DNA of 44,668 nt from Fragilaria crotonensis (taxonomy: Eukaryota > Bacillariophyta > Fragilariophyceae > Fragilariales > Fragilariaceae): contig JAKSYS010000519.1 of the NCBI GenBank assembly GCA_022925895.1, positions 1 through 44,668 of the forward strand. Reading direction: 5' to 3'. The notes below the pieces were generated by a model, which had not been told where the DNA came from, did no database searches, and saw nothing but the letters and a program-made list of their open reading frames with translations. This document shows, piece by piece, positions 1 through 9,030 of this stretch (the first letter of the stretch is position 1; the number at the start of each line of letters is the position of its first letter). The position numbers and the translations under genes were made by a program.

Positions 1-1
1 C

Positions 2-1051
2 TCCACTGCAAATGTCGGGGGGACGAATACCTCAGAAATCCACTTGACGTACGAAATTTCGAACCATTTCCCCGCAGTCCGCGTGTTTAAAGCCGACTGC
101 ATAACACCAGCCACGGGCGTGATGGCATTGCTCCAGACTCCTATTGCCATCCAAGGCTCAACACACCTCGCGTTCGACATAAATCTTGATCTTGATGAAA
201 CTCGAGTCTCCACAAGCAACATTTGGACTACTGTCGAGAGCACTACGGCGATGATCGAGGTGTGTGTTCGTGTCGACTTGCTTGACAGCAAGGGCATAAG
301 CTACAATTTCAACGAGAGAAAGCTGTACGTGACGATTGATCTCACTCAAGGCTTTACGGTTTCCGGGGTTGACGTGAATCGTGCTGCTGCCAGTGTAGAC
401 AGCACTATCGCTCAGACCGATTACGGCCTCACTGTCTGCCAGTGCAACCAAACATCTGTTTGTTCCAACAAGCCGCTATCGCAAGGAGATGCCGCGTTCC
501 TTTGCATCAAGACGACGGCTGGCAGCGGCGTCGCGGTCTCTGCCATCCAGCAACTGACTTATAACCAGACTGGAGTGGTTGAGATCCCTGCAATCGCCAA
601 CGGCTTAGGGAATGGATTGACTGATGTGGTGAACCAAGGAACAAGTGCACGCATTCAATCGCAGCTTCCGAGTGTTCTGTTTGACCCTGCTAACGTCGGC
701 ATTCCTCTTGTCGGAAGTGGGACAGTAGTTGTACGCTTCGGCAGCGGCAGAACCCGCAATCTCCGCTTTGCAATTGGCAGTGATGTTGACCAAACTGGAG
801 GAAGCGCCTCTCGGGTGATGCAAGAGCAGGGGACCGAATCGCAGACTGGATTTTCGGTCCGCATGGCATTAGCTCCCCGCCAATCAGAGGAACCTCCAAA
901 AGCGACGTTGACGACTGTCCTCATGATTGGTGGAATAGCCGGAGCTGTTGCTGGTGTCACAATCGTCGCTGCGTTGGTGCTCGTAGGCCGCAGGAAGAAG
1001 GAAGACGACAATGAAGAAGATACCAAGGCTGGTTCGATTGATTGTGTCTGA
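2..1051 (+). CDS. Single-pass membrane protein, 5' partial (diatom surface-protein-like)
   Basis: The reading frame is open from base 2 of the window, so the 5' end lies outside; the first in-window TTG at 44 is not a credible start. It ends with TGA at 1049-1051. About 285 residues precede one clear hydrophobic segment near the C-terminus (LMIGGIAGAVAGVTIVAALV), followed by a basic stop-transfer RRKK and a short acidic tail. This predicts a type I protein with an external domain and a roughly 27-residue cytosolic tail. The external part has paired cysteines (CQCNQTSVC), possible N-glycosylation sites (NQT) and the motif SQGDAAFLCIKT, which recalls a secreted/membrane family common in diatom genomes (from memory, not searched). 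Function is unknown. The gene converges on HSF-A. Confidence 0.75.
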   Translation, partial: STANVGGTNTSEIHLTYEISNHFPAVRVFKADCITPATGVMALLQTPIAIQGSTHLAFDINLDLDETRVSTSNIWTTVESTTAMIEVCVRVDLLDSKGISYNFNERKLYVTIDLTQGFTVSGVDVNRAAASVDSTIAQTDYGLTVCQCNQTSVCSNKPLSQGDAAFLCIKTTAGSGVAVSAIQQLTYNQTGVVEIPAIANGLGNGLTDVVNQGTSARIQSQLPSVLFDPANVGIPLVGSGTVVVRFGSGRTRNLRFAIGSDVDQTGGSASRVMQEQGTESQTGFSVRMALAPRQSEEPPKATLTTVLMIGGIAGAVAGVTIVAALVLVGRRKKEDDNEEDTKAGSIDCV

Positions 1052-1493
1052 TCTCGCTTTGCTTTATGCTAATATTGGAGCAGCATGACGGCAAGGAATT
1101 CGTAATGACGCCAGTTAGCAGGTCCGAGGACCATGTCAACCAGGATATGGTACGGCTTGTCATCACAAGTATCGTCTAGTATCGTGCTGGATGCTTTATT
1201 ACGCCAGTCCGCAGGTCCAATACTGGTGCTAACAAAGGAAGAACGCGGTTGGATATTGCTGGCGTATAAGGGGAGTCATCGCAACCGCCGGTCATTGACA
1301 ATAGATTTTTCACGATCGGCATTTAAAACATTCTGGTCTACAGTGAAGGAAGAATTCTAGTGGGATGATGTCACCGTGAGGACACGACAACGTCAACAGG
1401 ACCATTGGTAGCAATAATTCCAAAGAACAATTACTTTAACGATACTATGAGTGAGAATAACAAAAACGACCGCCCCCCTGCTTACGATGCAGC
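1052..1493. other. Convergent intergenic spacer
   Basis: This 442-bp gap separates the 3' ends of the membrane-protein gene (+) and HSF-A (-). A 75-codon ATG frame at 1133-1360 has no recognisable domain and is not called. No repeat or RNA gene is visible. Confidence 0.5.
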
Positions 1494-3263
1494 TTATGCT
1501 GCTGATAATGACTTTGTCTTGATTCTCCGCATCCCCATGCAGAGTTCTGGTCGATCACGATCAAATCGATTGTGAAAGTAGTACGATCCCTTGGCGTTGC
1601 CGCCTTTTTTGTTGGAACCACCGCCATCTTGCTGTTCTTGTTTCCCACCTCCCAAACGTACACTGACACGTTGAAAGTCATACAGATTGAGTTGTCGTTG
1701 AAACGAGGCCAAGTGCTTCATTCTTGGGAAGTAGACTGGCAAAATGTCATTCTCAAATCGAGTAGGATTGTGAATTGCAAACGATTTGCCATCGGCTGAA
1801 AATGAGGCGATTTCTTGTCCGGCATGTGTCTTGGTTAGTTCTATCAAGAGACGATGCAATTTCATTGGAAAATGATGTTGTTGTTGATTTTGGGCAATCG
1901 AAAAAAGATCTCCGACAACTACTCGTTCCGAGATCATACCACTGTTGCTGCCGGTATTGACATTGACATTGGAGGCTGAGGTAGAAGTCGATGCGGCAGT
2001 GTCAGGGTTAGAATAATTGCTCTGCTGCGGCTGCTGTGATTGTTGTTGAAAAAGGAGCTGTGCCTGTGCCTGTGCCTGCTGCTGTTGTAAAAGAAGGAGC
2101 TGCGGGAGTTGCAAAGTTGAGGCTCCTCCAAAACTGTTGTTGTCGCCACCACCTGTATCGGTCCCACCAGAAAAATTGTCAACAGGAGAGTTGAACAACT
2201 CCAAGAGACCGGCCATGGAGTTCCGTCGTTGTTGTTGCTGCTGGTGGAGGTGTTGCTGCTGTTGATGCAATTGTGGAAGGTCTAAAAATGCAGCATCCAG
2301 CATGGAATTCACATCCGTTGATGGTTGTATTGCTGTTGGTGCTGCATTCCACGGTTGATCCTTCATCGACATCATCATTGTCCGCATCATGGAAGAAGGC
2401 GACGTAGTAGAATGCGATGGTATTGTTGGCAGGTTCAATGGCTGCTGTTGCAAATGTTGTTGTTGTTGTTGTTGTTGTGGCGTTTGCCCGAACTGAAGCT
2501 GCTGCTGTTGCTGCTGCTGCCTCTGCTGTTGTAGTACCATTAACTGACGCTTCTGTTGATGCAAGTACATCTCCAATTTGGAGTTTTCGATTTGTAATAG
2601 CAGCGTTTTCTGTCGAAGTTGGACATTTGCGTAATCGTCATCGTCGTTATTGTTGTTGTTGCTGTCATTGTTGACTGGTATTGTTGTTGAAGAAGAAGGA
2701 AACGAAAGTGGCCCAATGTTGTTGTTGCTGGCGGTTTGCATCATGCTGTTCATGTTCATATTCACGTTGTGCATCATTGACATGTGATTTTGTGAAGGGA
2801 AACCACTTGACCCAACGCCCATGGAACCAACGCTACCAGCACCAGTACCCGAGCCGGTACCAGTACCAGTACCAAGATTACCGTAGCTTGTGAGGGATGA
2901 CTGCAGTGCTGACTGTGAAACTTGTGGCCTCTGCAAGTGCTCCAACAAGGCCAAGTTTGATTGGTGCTGCTGCGCATGCAGTCCCCCACTACCACCAATT
3001 GCTGGTACTTGTAATCCGGATGATGGTTGAGCATTGGCAAACCATGAGGCCAGAAGGTCAGATGACTGTGAGCCAGCACTGGATGCAAGCATCCAGGCGT
3101 TATCATCAGCATTTGACGGTGCATTCAAGCGCTGATGCTGCTGCAGTAGCGACTGCATGTTTGATCGAACATCGTGCTGGCCGTCGGATGTGGAATGTGC
3201 CAGATCACCGGAAGCATCCACCATGTAGGCTTTTTCAAAACGGTTCTTGTTGTCGTAGCTCAT
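1494..3263 (-). CDS. HSF-A: polyQ-rich heat-shock-factor-type protein, C-terminal DNA-binding domain
   Basis: Starts at the ATG at 3261-3263, giving 589 residues; 11 further upstream codons begin with TTG and are not used. The HSF DNA-binding domain is at residues 465 to about 585: FPMKLHRLL opens helix 1, KHLASFQRQLNLYDF is the recognition helix, and SYYFHNRFDRDRPEL is the terminal part of the fold. A Gly/Gln/Lys-rich insertion of about 23 residues lies in the wing, between QRVSV and KGSYYF. The preceding 460 residues are low complexity: Gln runs, Met/Asn-rich tracts, an alternating Gly-Thr/Ser stretch and a DDDDY patch. These look like a disordered activation region. No HR-A/B coiled coil follows the domain; a Gln-rich, possibly helical stretch (LLLQIENSKLEMYLHQQKRQ) lies before it. 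Expected role is nuclear transcription factor binding nGAAn-type elements. No intron is needed. Confidence 0.9.
   Translation of the reverse strand: MSYDNKNRFEKAYMVDASGDLAHSTSDGQHDVRSNMQSLLQQHQRLNAPSNADDNAWMLASSAGSQSSDLLASWFANAQPSSGLQVPAIGGSGGLHAQQHQSNLALLEHLQRPQVSQSALQSSLTSYGNLGTGTGTGSGTGAGSVGSMGVGSSGFPSQNHMSMMHNVNMNMNSMMQTASNNNIGPLSFPSSSTTIPVNNDSNNNNNDDDDYANVQLRQKTLLLQIENSKLEMYLHQQKRQLMVLQQQRQQQQQQQLQFGQTPQQQQQQQHLQQQPLNLPTIPSHSTTSPSSMMRTMMMSMKDQPWNAAPTAIQPSTDVNSMLDAAFLDLPQLHQQQQHLHQQQQQRRNSMAGLLELFNSPVDNFSGGTDTGGGDNNSFGGASTLQLPQLLLLQQQQAQAQAQLLFQQQSQQPQQSNYSNPDTAASTSTSASNVNVNTGSNSGMISERVVVGDLFSIAQNQQQHHFPMKLHRLLIELTKTHAGQEIASFSADGKSFAIHNPTRFENDILPVYFPRMKHLASFQRQLNLYDFQRVSVRLGGGKQEQQDGGGSNKKGGNAKGSYYFHNRFDRDRPELCMGMRRIKTKSLSAA
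2844..2880. repeat. Short (GGTACCA)-like repeat inside HSF-A coding sequence
   Basis: Imperfect hexamers of the ggtacc/agtacc type run through 2844-2880. On the minus strand they encode the alternating Gly-Thr/Ser stretch of HSF-A. The same GTAC hexamer is expanded in the intergenic DNA at 4981-5016, so this repeat type occurs in both coding and noncoding sequence here. Confidence 0.6.
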
Positions 3264-3840
3264 GATTGATTTTTGTGGATTGTCACAGGCTCTCAACTGT
3301 CGTCAGTATTTCTCTCGCACATGTTCACATTTATGTCGGAGCAGATCACAGAATGGACTTCGCTTTCTTAGAGATGTCTGGGCTAGGCAAAAGTTATTGG
3401 TACATGATTCGAAGTATGAAGCAAAGTTCGGTCACGGTGATGAATGACTGCATACAGGTAGCGTACATAAGGGGTGAGCATGTAGCATCGTAGTATCTAC
3501 TCCCTCAGTACTGGGGAAACATATACAAATATTGCCGTTAAACGTCAGGGTTATACAAATCTGGTATATGTTTCCATTTCTACTTCGAGTAGCAATTGCT
3601 AGCTTGAACCGCGTAAAAGTTCCTCTACCGACTTGTAGTACTTGAAAGTTATACCCCTCTTGTATAAGATTCTAAGTACAGGAGTCCTGTACGTCCTACG
3701 GTTCGTCTAGTACATTATGTAATGACGTACTGCGCGTACAAATTTTCTACGAGAATTGTTCTCAATTCTCGGATGATACGGTGTCACGACGTCACGACTC
3801 ACGACTCAATGCAGTGTTGAGCAATGGTGAACTGTCGACT
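3264..3840. promoter_or_regulatory. Upstream region of HSF-A
   Basis: This is the 5' flank of HSF-A (gene on the minus strand). It has scattered GTAC and AGTAC words, increasing away from the gene, and no credible ORF. I see no clear TATA motif that I would commit to. Confidence 0.3.
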
Positions 3841-4015
3841 GTCGATGCGACCTCTACAGTACTCGAAGTACAGTACTAGGTACTTCAGTACTTAAGCCCT
3901 CCGAGTACAATGTTACTCGGAGTACTAGTACTTGTACCAGTACTGTACTTGTACTCAAGTAATCAAGTACGATGTACTTGTACCCAAGTACTACGGTACG
4001 CAAGTACATTGCACT
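3841..4015. repeat. GTAC/AGTACT palindrome cluster
   Basis: By hand count roughly 18 GTAC tetramers lie within about 170 bp, many as AGTACT, TGTACT or AAGTAC. Each is self-complementary, so the tract could fold into many alternative short hairpins. Similar but weaker clusters occur at 7990-8050, 11335-11465, 28555-28930, 35325-35400 and 40260-40450. Confidence 0.75.
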
Positions 4016-4029
4016 CCGCATTCATACTA

Positions 4030-4780
4030 CAGTAGTAGGCCTCGGCAGGCCACGTTAAATGAACACCTTTAAAAACCTTTAACTTCAACCCACACTTTAA
4101 CTCTTACCATTAAGATAATATTCTACCTTTACCTGTAACTTTGAAGAAATGCACTACCTTGTTTATCTTCAAACCTTTTAACATGCAAAAGTATGCTAAA
4201 TGGTAATAACCATTCAAGAGGGTTGAATAGTTATCTCAGGGATAATTTACTGTGAACCATACTAATGTTCAAAAGGAACATTGCCTAGTAAGTAATGTTA
4301 TGGGAAGACTTTTCCAATTTAATGGTATGGGGAGACTTTTTTCCATCTTATCACCAATCACGCCAACTTCATATCTTTGTGCACTTTTGAACTTGAATCA
4401 AGTGCTGCTGCAATACACGGTATCACTGTTGTACACCAATCTTTCTTCTCAAAGGGCAAAATTAAAGGTTAAAAGGTTATTTCTACCTGCAAGTCATTCA
4501 TATTGTTGTCTTTAACCTAACCTTTAAGTTAACATCTAGCAATTGCTCTCCTACCTTTAAATAAAGGTTTTTAGCTCAGCCTCCTCTTCTTGTTCAAGGG
4601 TAAAACACTAAACCTGCCAAGGCCTAACTCACACTCAAATCAACTTGGGTGGAGTACAAGTACAAGTACACCAGAGGTGTCCAAATAAAAAAACCAAAAT
4701 CTAATTTAACATGCACGTTAAGTTAGAGGTGGTAGGAGCTATGCTGCCAATTAAATGCTTTCTCCAATGATGGTTAAATG
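4030..4780. repeat. CTTTAA/ACCTTT-rich tract, possible decayed repeat
   Basis: Words such as cctttaa, ctttaac, acctttac and their complements (aaaggttaaaagg) recur through this stretch, including an inverted pair acctttaaataaaggt near 4552-4567. No conserved ORF is visible. It may be an old miniature transposon or a diverged tandem repeat; I cannot define ends. Confidence 0.35.
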
Positions 4781-4980
4781 CTGACCCCACCTGCAAGAGT
4801 AGAATGCAAACAAGATAAAAAATTAAATGGTGGACACAAAAAGCACAAGGTTTGCAATCTCAGGCAGATTTTATGTTGTTACAAATACTTGGAATACCAT
4901 ATATATTCATACAATATAACTAATTATAGAGGTTTGGACAGCTACTTGGACTGCATTAGTACTGTAGCTAAAACGTACTG

Positions 4981-5016
4981 GGTACAGGTACCGGTACCGG
5001 TACCGGTACTTGTACT
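4981..5016. repeat. (GGTACC)n hexamer repeat
   Basis: Four overlapping GGTACC-type hexamers in a row (ggtaccggtaccggtacc core), flanked by GTACAG and CTTGTACT. The unit is a perfect palindrome, so the whole tract is self-complementary. Confidence 0.8.
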
Positions 5017-5629
5017 ACCATGACACATATGCGGCTGTACAATTGTACCGGAAGAGTTTTATGATTCGTCTCTGAGTTGGCCTGTCTCGTACTCGAGTAA
5101 TTTCTTGTTCCCAATGCCCGTCTTGATGTCCGACTCATGACTGAAACCTGTCTGATCATGTTGTATAACTTTTTGTATAACTTTCACGCTCACTATACAG
5201 TAGTTCGGGACTACGGTATGTCGCGGCCATACTTAACGGACATGATGACAAAATGTTTTATTCAATGCATACTTAATTCATTCATTTATAGTTGTACGTT
5301 AAAAGCCTGCTGCACACAAACACATACAAAACGGCGATTCGAATCGGCAACAATCAAACGACAACTTAGATCAGATTGCTAAGGTTCTCGATTCTTGTCC
5401 GTTAAGAAATTAATTCACGGTTTCAGAATCAAACACGTACTGGGATATCTGTGCGTGTACCTCACTTTCACAGTACTGGAGTACCAGACAAAGTGGCATT
5501 TCCGAATGTGCCCAGGAAGACTGCGCAAGCTAGTAGAGACATTGCTTGACGCCTCCTTCCAGTAAAAGACTTTTTTAATATTCCATTTATTGTAGTTGCG
5601 AGTCGAATGTCGCAAAAAGGCCGGCATCA

Positions 5630-5696
5630 CAGGTGGCAGGTGGCAGGTGGCAGGTGGCAGGCGGTAGGTGGTAGGTGGCAGGTGGCAGGTGGTGCA
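5630..5696. repeat. 7-bp tandem repeat (AGGTGGC)n
   Basis: About nine to ten copies of a 7-bp unit, aggtggc with variants such as aggcggt and aggtggt, run through this stretch about 300 bp beyond the 3' end of HSF-B. The variant units cluster in the middle of the array. Confidence 0.85.
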
Positions 5697-5991
5697 GCGC
5701 CTTGAAGAGACACATTTCGAAATTTCAATTTTAAACGCTCCTCCCATCTTTTCGAACATCGGTAGAGACCTACCGGTAGTCTAGCCTACATCTATGGCAC
5801 TATGTATGGCCCATTTCTGGACTTGCATGAAAAACGATCTTACGTTAACAAGACGAATAGATTTGACCAAAATGCAAATGTGTGTATTCATTCAAGTCAG
5901 AATCCGTGATCCCCGTCACGACTAATGACCGTATGGTAAGCGTATTTTTTCATTCAAAACGACCAGGGTGAGCAGTTTCCTAGTGACTCAG

Positions 5992-7458
5992 CTATCGAGC
6001 CCTTGGATCATGACCCTGAGAAGGAGTTTGAGGATTTTGCTGTTGTCGCCGATACCGCCGTTTCTCGGGGGGCACCTTGAAGAGTCCCTTGATTTTGGTT
6101 CTGCGCATCTGCTTGACTAGACCCGGATTGTCGCGGATGAATTTAGCGTGGCAGTATTCCGTCTGAGACGGCCCGGTCCCTCCAACACGGGAAAAATTGT
6201 ACAGGTTGAGTTGACGTTGGAAGGATGCGAAGCGTTTCATCCGTGGAAAGTATAAGGGCATGATTTCGGACTCGAACCGCTGAATATTCTTAACAATGAA
6301 CGATCTCCCGAGAGGCAAAATGAACTTGATAATGTCTTTCTTTTTGTCATCATTTTCGACATCCATTAATAGACGATGCAATGTCATAGGAAAGAACTCG
6401 GGAGCATCACAAAAATTGCGGTCCCTATCAACGACGTTTTCAGCAACAGCAGGTGCCTCGTCAAGGTCGGTTTCGGCATCAGCAGATTTTACTGGTAGTA
6501 ACTGGGAGCTGAGAAAATCAAGAACTGATACCCCTTGTGGGATCTCTTTTATGTTATGAGGCCTTTCTGCAGGCGCATTTGTGCTTTTCCCCGTTGTCGC
6601 AACGAACATGTGGCCGTCTTCCCTGAAATGGCCTGAATTGTCGTTTTGTTTCTCTTGTAAAGACCTTGAGAGCATGTTTATGATCTGCAAATCACGATAA
6701 CGATCTGCGCGAGACCAATCCGCCATTTGTGTCATGTGAAAGCCATCAGAAGTAGCGTTAATTAGATTGTTTGCGCGTGGCGTTTCGGTGATGGGATAAC
6801 TGTTGATCGCACTTTGGAACATGCTGATAATCTGCATATCACGAGAAAGATCTGAACGTGACCAGTTTGTCATGAGGGGGTTATTGGTCGCCATGTCAAA
6901 GTCACCGGAAGAATTGCCCATGTGAAATTTGTGCATCGAATCATGCATGTACCCAGGTGATGTATGAGTATATTCCGTGTTTGTGATAGTGTCTGCACAT
7001 GGCGACTCAGTGGTGGGAGGACTGTTGATCACACCATGGAAATCAGTAGAAGAGTAAAGATCGTCGTTCGCCGCATCAAATACTGCCCGCTCATCAGTTG
7101 ATATGTCAAAGAACCCTTCATCTAGGTCAGGCATTTCCCATGCTGGCAATGGATGTTCTTGAGGAACCGAATCAAATAGTTCGGTGAAACTCGCAGCAAC
7201 TGGCAAGGAGGCAGCCAGGATGCTTCGTCGCATTTGACTTGGATCTGGCTGTCTCGAGATGTAATGCAATACAGATGCCACTTCCTGGTCGAGAATGCGT
7301 GAGCGTGCTGATTCGGAGCTGGGCATTCTCTCGCTATCACTAGTGCCTTGTTGGGGGCCAGTCACCATATGTGAGGTGTTGATACCTCTCCATCTTTCTT
7401 TCAATGCTCGTTCTGAATCTGTTTCGGCAGACTCGTCGTTGAAAGCTGGTCGTCGCAT
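5992..7458 (-). CDS. HSF-B: heat-shock-factor-type protein with internal duplication
   Basis: The first ATG in frame is at 7456-7458 (MRRPAFNDE), giving 488 residues; an upstream TTG is ignored. The HSF DNA-binding domain begins near residue 356 (FPMTLHRLL) and contains the recognition-helix block KRFASFQRQLNLYNF, then CHAKFIRDNPGLVKQMRRTK. A basic tail (KRRYRRQQQ) closes the protein and may be a nuclear localisation signal. The middle region holds a diverged duplication: TNWSRSDLSRDMQIISMF matches ADWSRADRYRDLQIINML, and each is preceded by a T-E-S/T-P motif and a FHM motif. No HR-A/B coiled coil is visible after the domain. It is a distinct lineage from HSF-C/D/E; the shared part is only the DNA-binding domain. 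No intron is needed. Confidence 0.9.
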   Translation of the reverse strand: MRRPAFNDESAETDSERALKERWRGINTSHMVTGPQQGTSDSERMPSSESARSRILDQEVASVLHYISRQPDPSQMRRSILAASLPVAASFTELFDSVPQEHPLPAWEMPDLDEGFFDISTDERAVFDAANDDLYSSTDFHGVINSPPTTESPCADTITNTEYTHTSPGYMHDSMHKFHMGNSSGDFDMATNNPLMTNWSRSDLSRDMQIISMFQSAINSYPITETPRANNLINATSDGFHMTQMADWSRADRYRDLQIINMLSRSLQEKQNDNSGHFREDGHMFVATTGKSTNAPAERPHNIKEIPQGVSVLDFLSSQLLPVKSADAETDLDEAPAVAENVVDRDRNFCDAPEFFPMTLHRLLMDVENDDKKKDIIKFILPLGRSFIVKNIQRFESEIMPLYFPRMKRFASFQRQLNLYNFSRVGGTGPSQTEYCHAKFIRDNPGLVKQMRRTKIKGLFKVPPEKRRYRRQQQNPQTPSQGHDPRAR

Positions 7459-9030
7459 CTTTCTGGCCAAAGTTTATGTGACCTCCTTCGTGCTTCCCCA
7501 ACAAACTGACGAAACTTTCTGTCTTGCGTCTTGACGATTGTTCTTCACAAGTTTTCGAACGCGGAGCATATGGTCTATGGTACGTAGACAATCGCACGAA
7601 GAAGGTAAAGAATAGTCGCACCTAGCGTGTAATCTTATCATTTTTGCTATTAAATTTTTAAGAGTGATTTCATCAATGGGAATGAGAATCAATGACCCCA
7701 TGAAATCGACATTGGTGATCTGTACTGAAAGGACGTGGCGGCTTCACTGTTGTGGCGGCTCTGACGAAACGAGACTACCGGTAGCCATACCACGAGGTAA
7801 TTTTTTGTATGCAGTCTTTGGTGACGTATGAAGACATATTTCATGCCTACTGTACAATAATTGAAAATTGGAAAACCTCACTGAATATTGCAAAAAAGAA
7901 ATCCGCATTCGAGGAGAAATACACTGTCATCGATGACCCCATGGCACATGGACACAAGCAGCTATCGACAGATGCGAGACAATGACTTTGTAAGTACATA
8001 GCCAAGATACGGGTACGGAACCTGGTACCCGGTACTGGATTATCAGTAGGTGGTAATGCGCGGTTATCAGTCTGAGGGTCTATGGGACATCTCGGCTGAC
8101 CTATGTATGCGCTGTGCAACGTTATAAAGCAACGTACTGTACGCCCGTGGCTTGTGGTACCAGGTATCTTTTAACCACCCGACAGGGTTAACAATAAATC
8201 CCTTCGGGGTTAATTCACCATCCTGTTTTTGCCGACGTCCGTTATCCCTACCTGGTATCATACCATCTGTTTGTCATTCCTATGGTACTGCATACTGGAT
8301 CACTCCGCTCGTACGCTCAAACTTGACTGGTAAACAGTGCCACCATCCACCATGCCATCGCCTCATCACATGATGCATCGTTCGTGTTTCCATTGTGTCA
8401 ATAGAGAGGTTTTGCTCAGTCTACACTGGTCTGGATGACTTGGGGTATCTTGTCTATGTGCACCATAATAGTACGACAACAAGGATGAAAGAGGAGCCTT
8501 GTCCCGAACCCTCTCGTTCCAATTCAAACTGACAAAAAACCTGATGAAAAAAAGTATAAGGACAAGTTTGGATGACCAATTTTCATCAACATCGTTCGAT
8601 TCCTACACCCATACACACGCCTGGTATTCTGCCGACAAACCCCATGCACCTGTCCAGAGGGATGCTCCGTGTGGAAAAGGTCGAAAACCTGACAACTGTG
8701 AATGACCCAACCGTGACAATGGAGGCCCGCCGTGACCTGACTAACTACTGTGAGCCAATTGTGAGATGGACGTGCCACATGAATTGGCCTTCCGCACATC
8801 GATCTACCGTGTACTAATGTATTGAACATATGCAAAGGTGACTGGTGTTGTTGGGATGTGATTAGTAACCTGCTGTCCTGCTTTCACTGTTTGCTCAATA
8901 GGCAGCGCTGTTCTCATAACTTGCTAAATCATCGGCCAAGAGAACACGCTCATGCTAACCGACCCAATTTGTCCGATCCAGACCTTAACTGAATTTCGTA
9001 GCGCACTATAAATCTATTCCAACCTTATCT
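7459..9030. other. Intergenic region between HSF-B and the sigma factor
   Basis: About 1.57 kb holding the HSF-B 5' flank and the 3' flank of the sigma factor gene. It has scattered GTAC palindromes (for example around 8010-8040) and a few short ATG frames without recognisable features. I see no RNA gene or mobile element. Confidence 0.4.

Noticed and set aside
2325-3265. Plus-strand ORFs over HSF-A rich in Leu, Cys or Val
   Set aside because: They are the antisense of CAG/CAA-type repeats encoding the Gln-rich part of HSF-A.
8499-8835. Overlapping ORFs of 68 to 103 codons
   Set aside because: No domain, no conserved motif, and frames overlap on both strands; consistent with chance.
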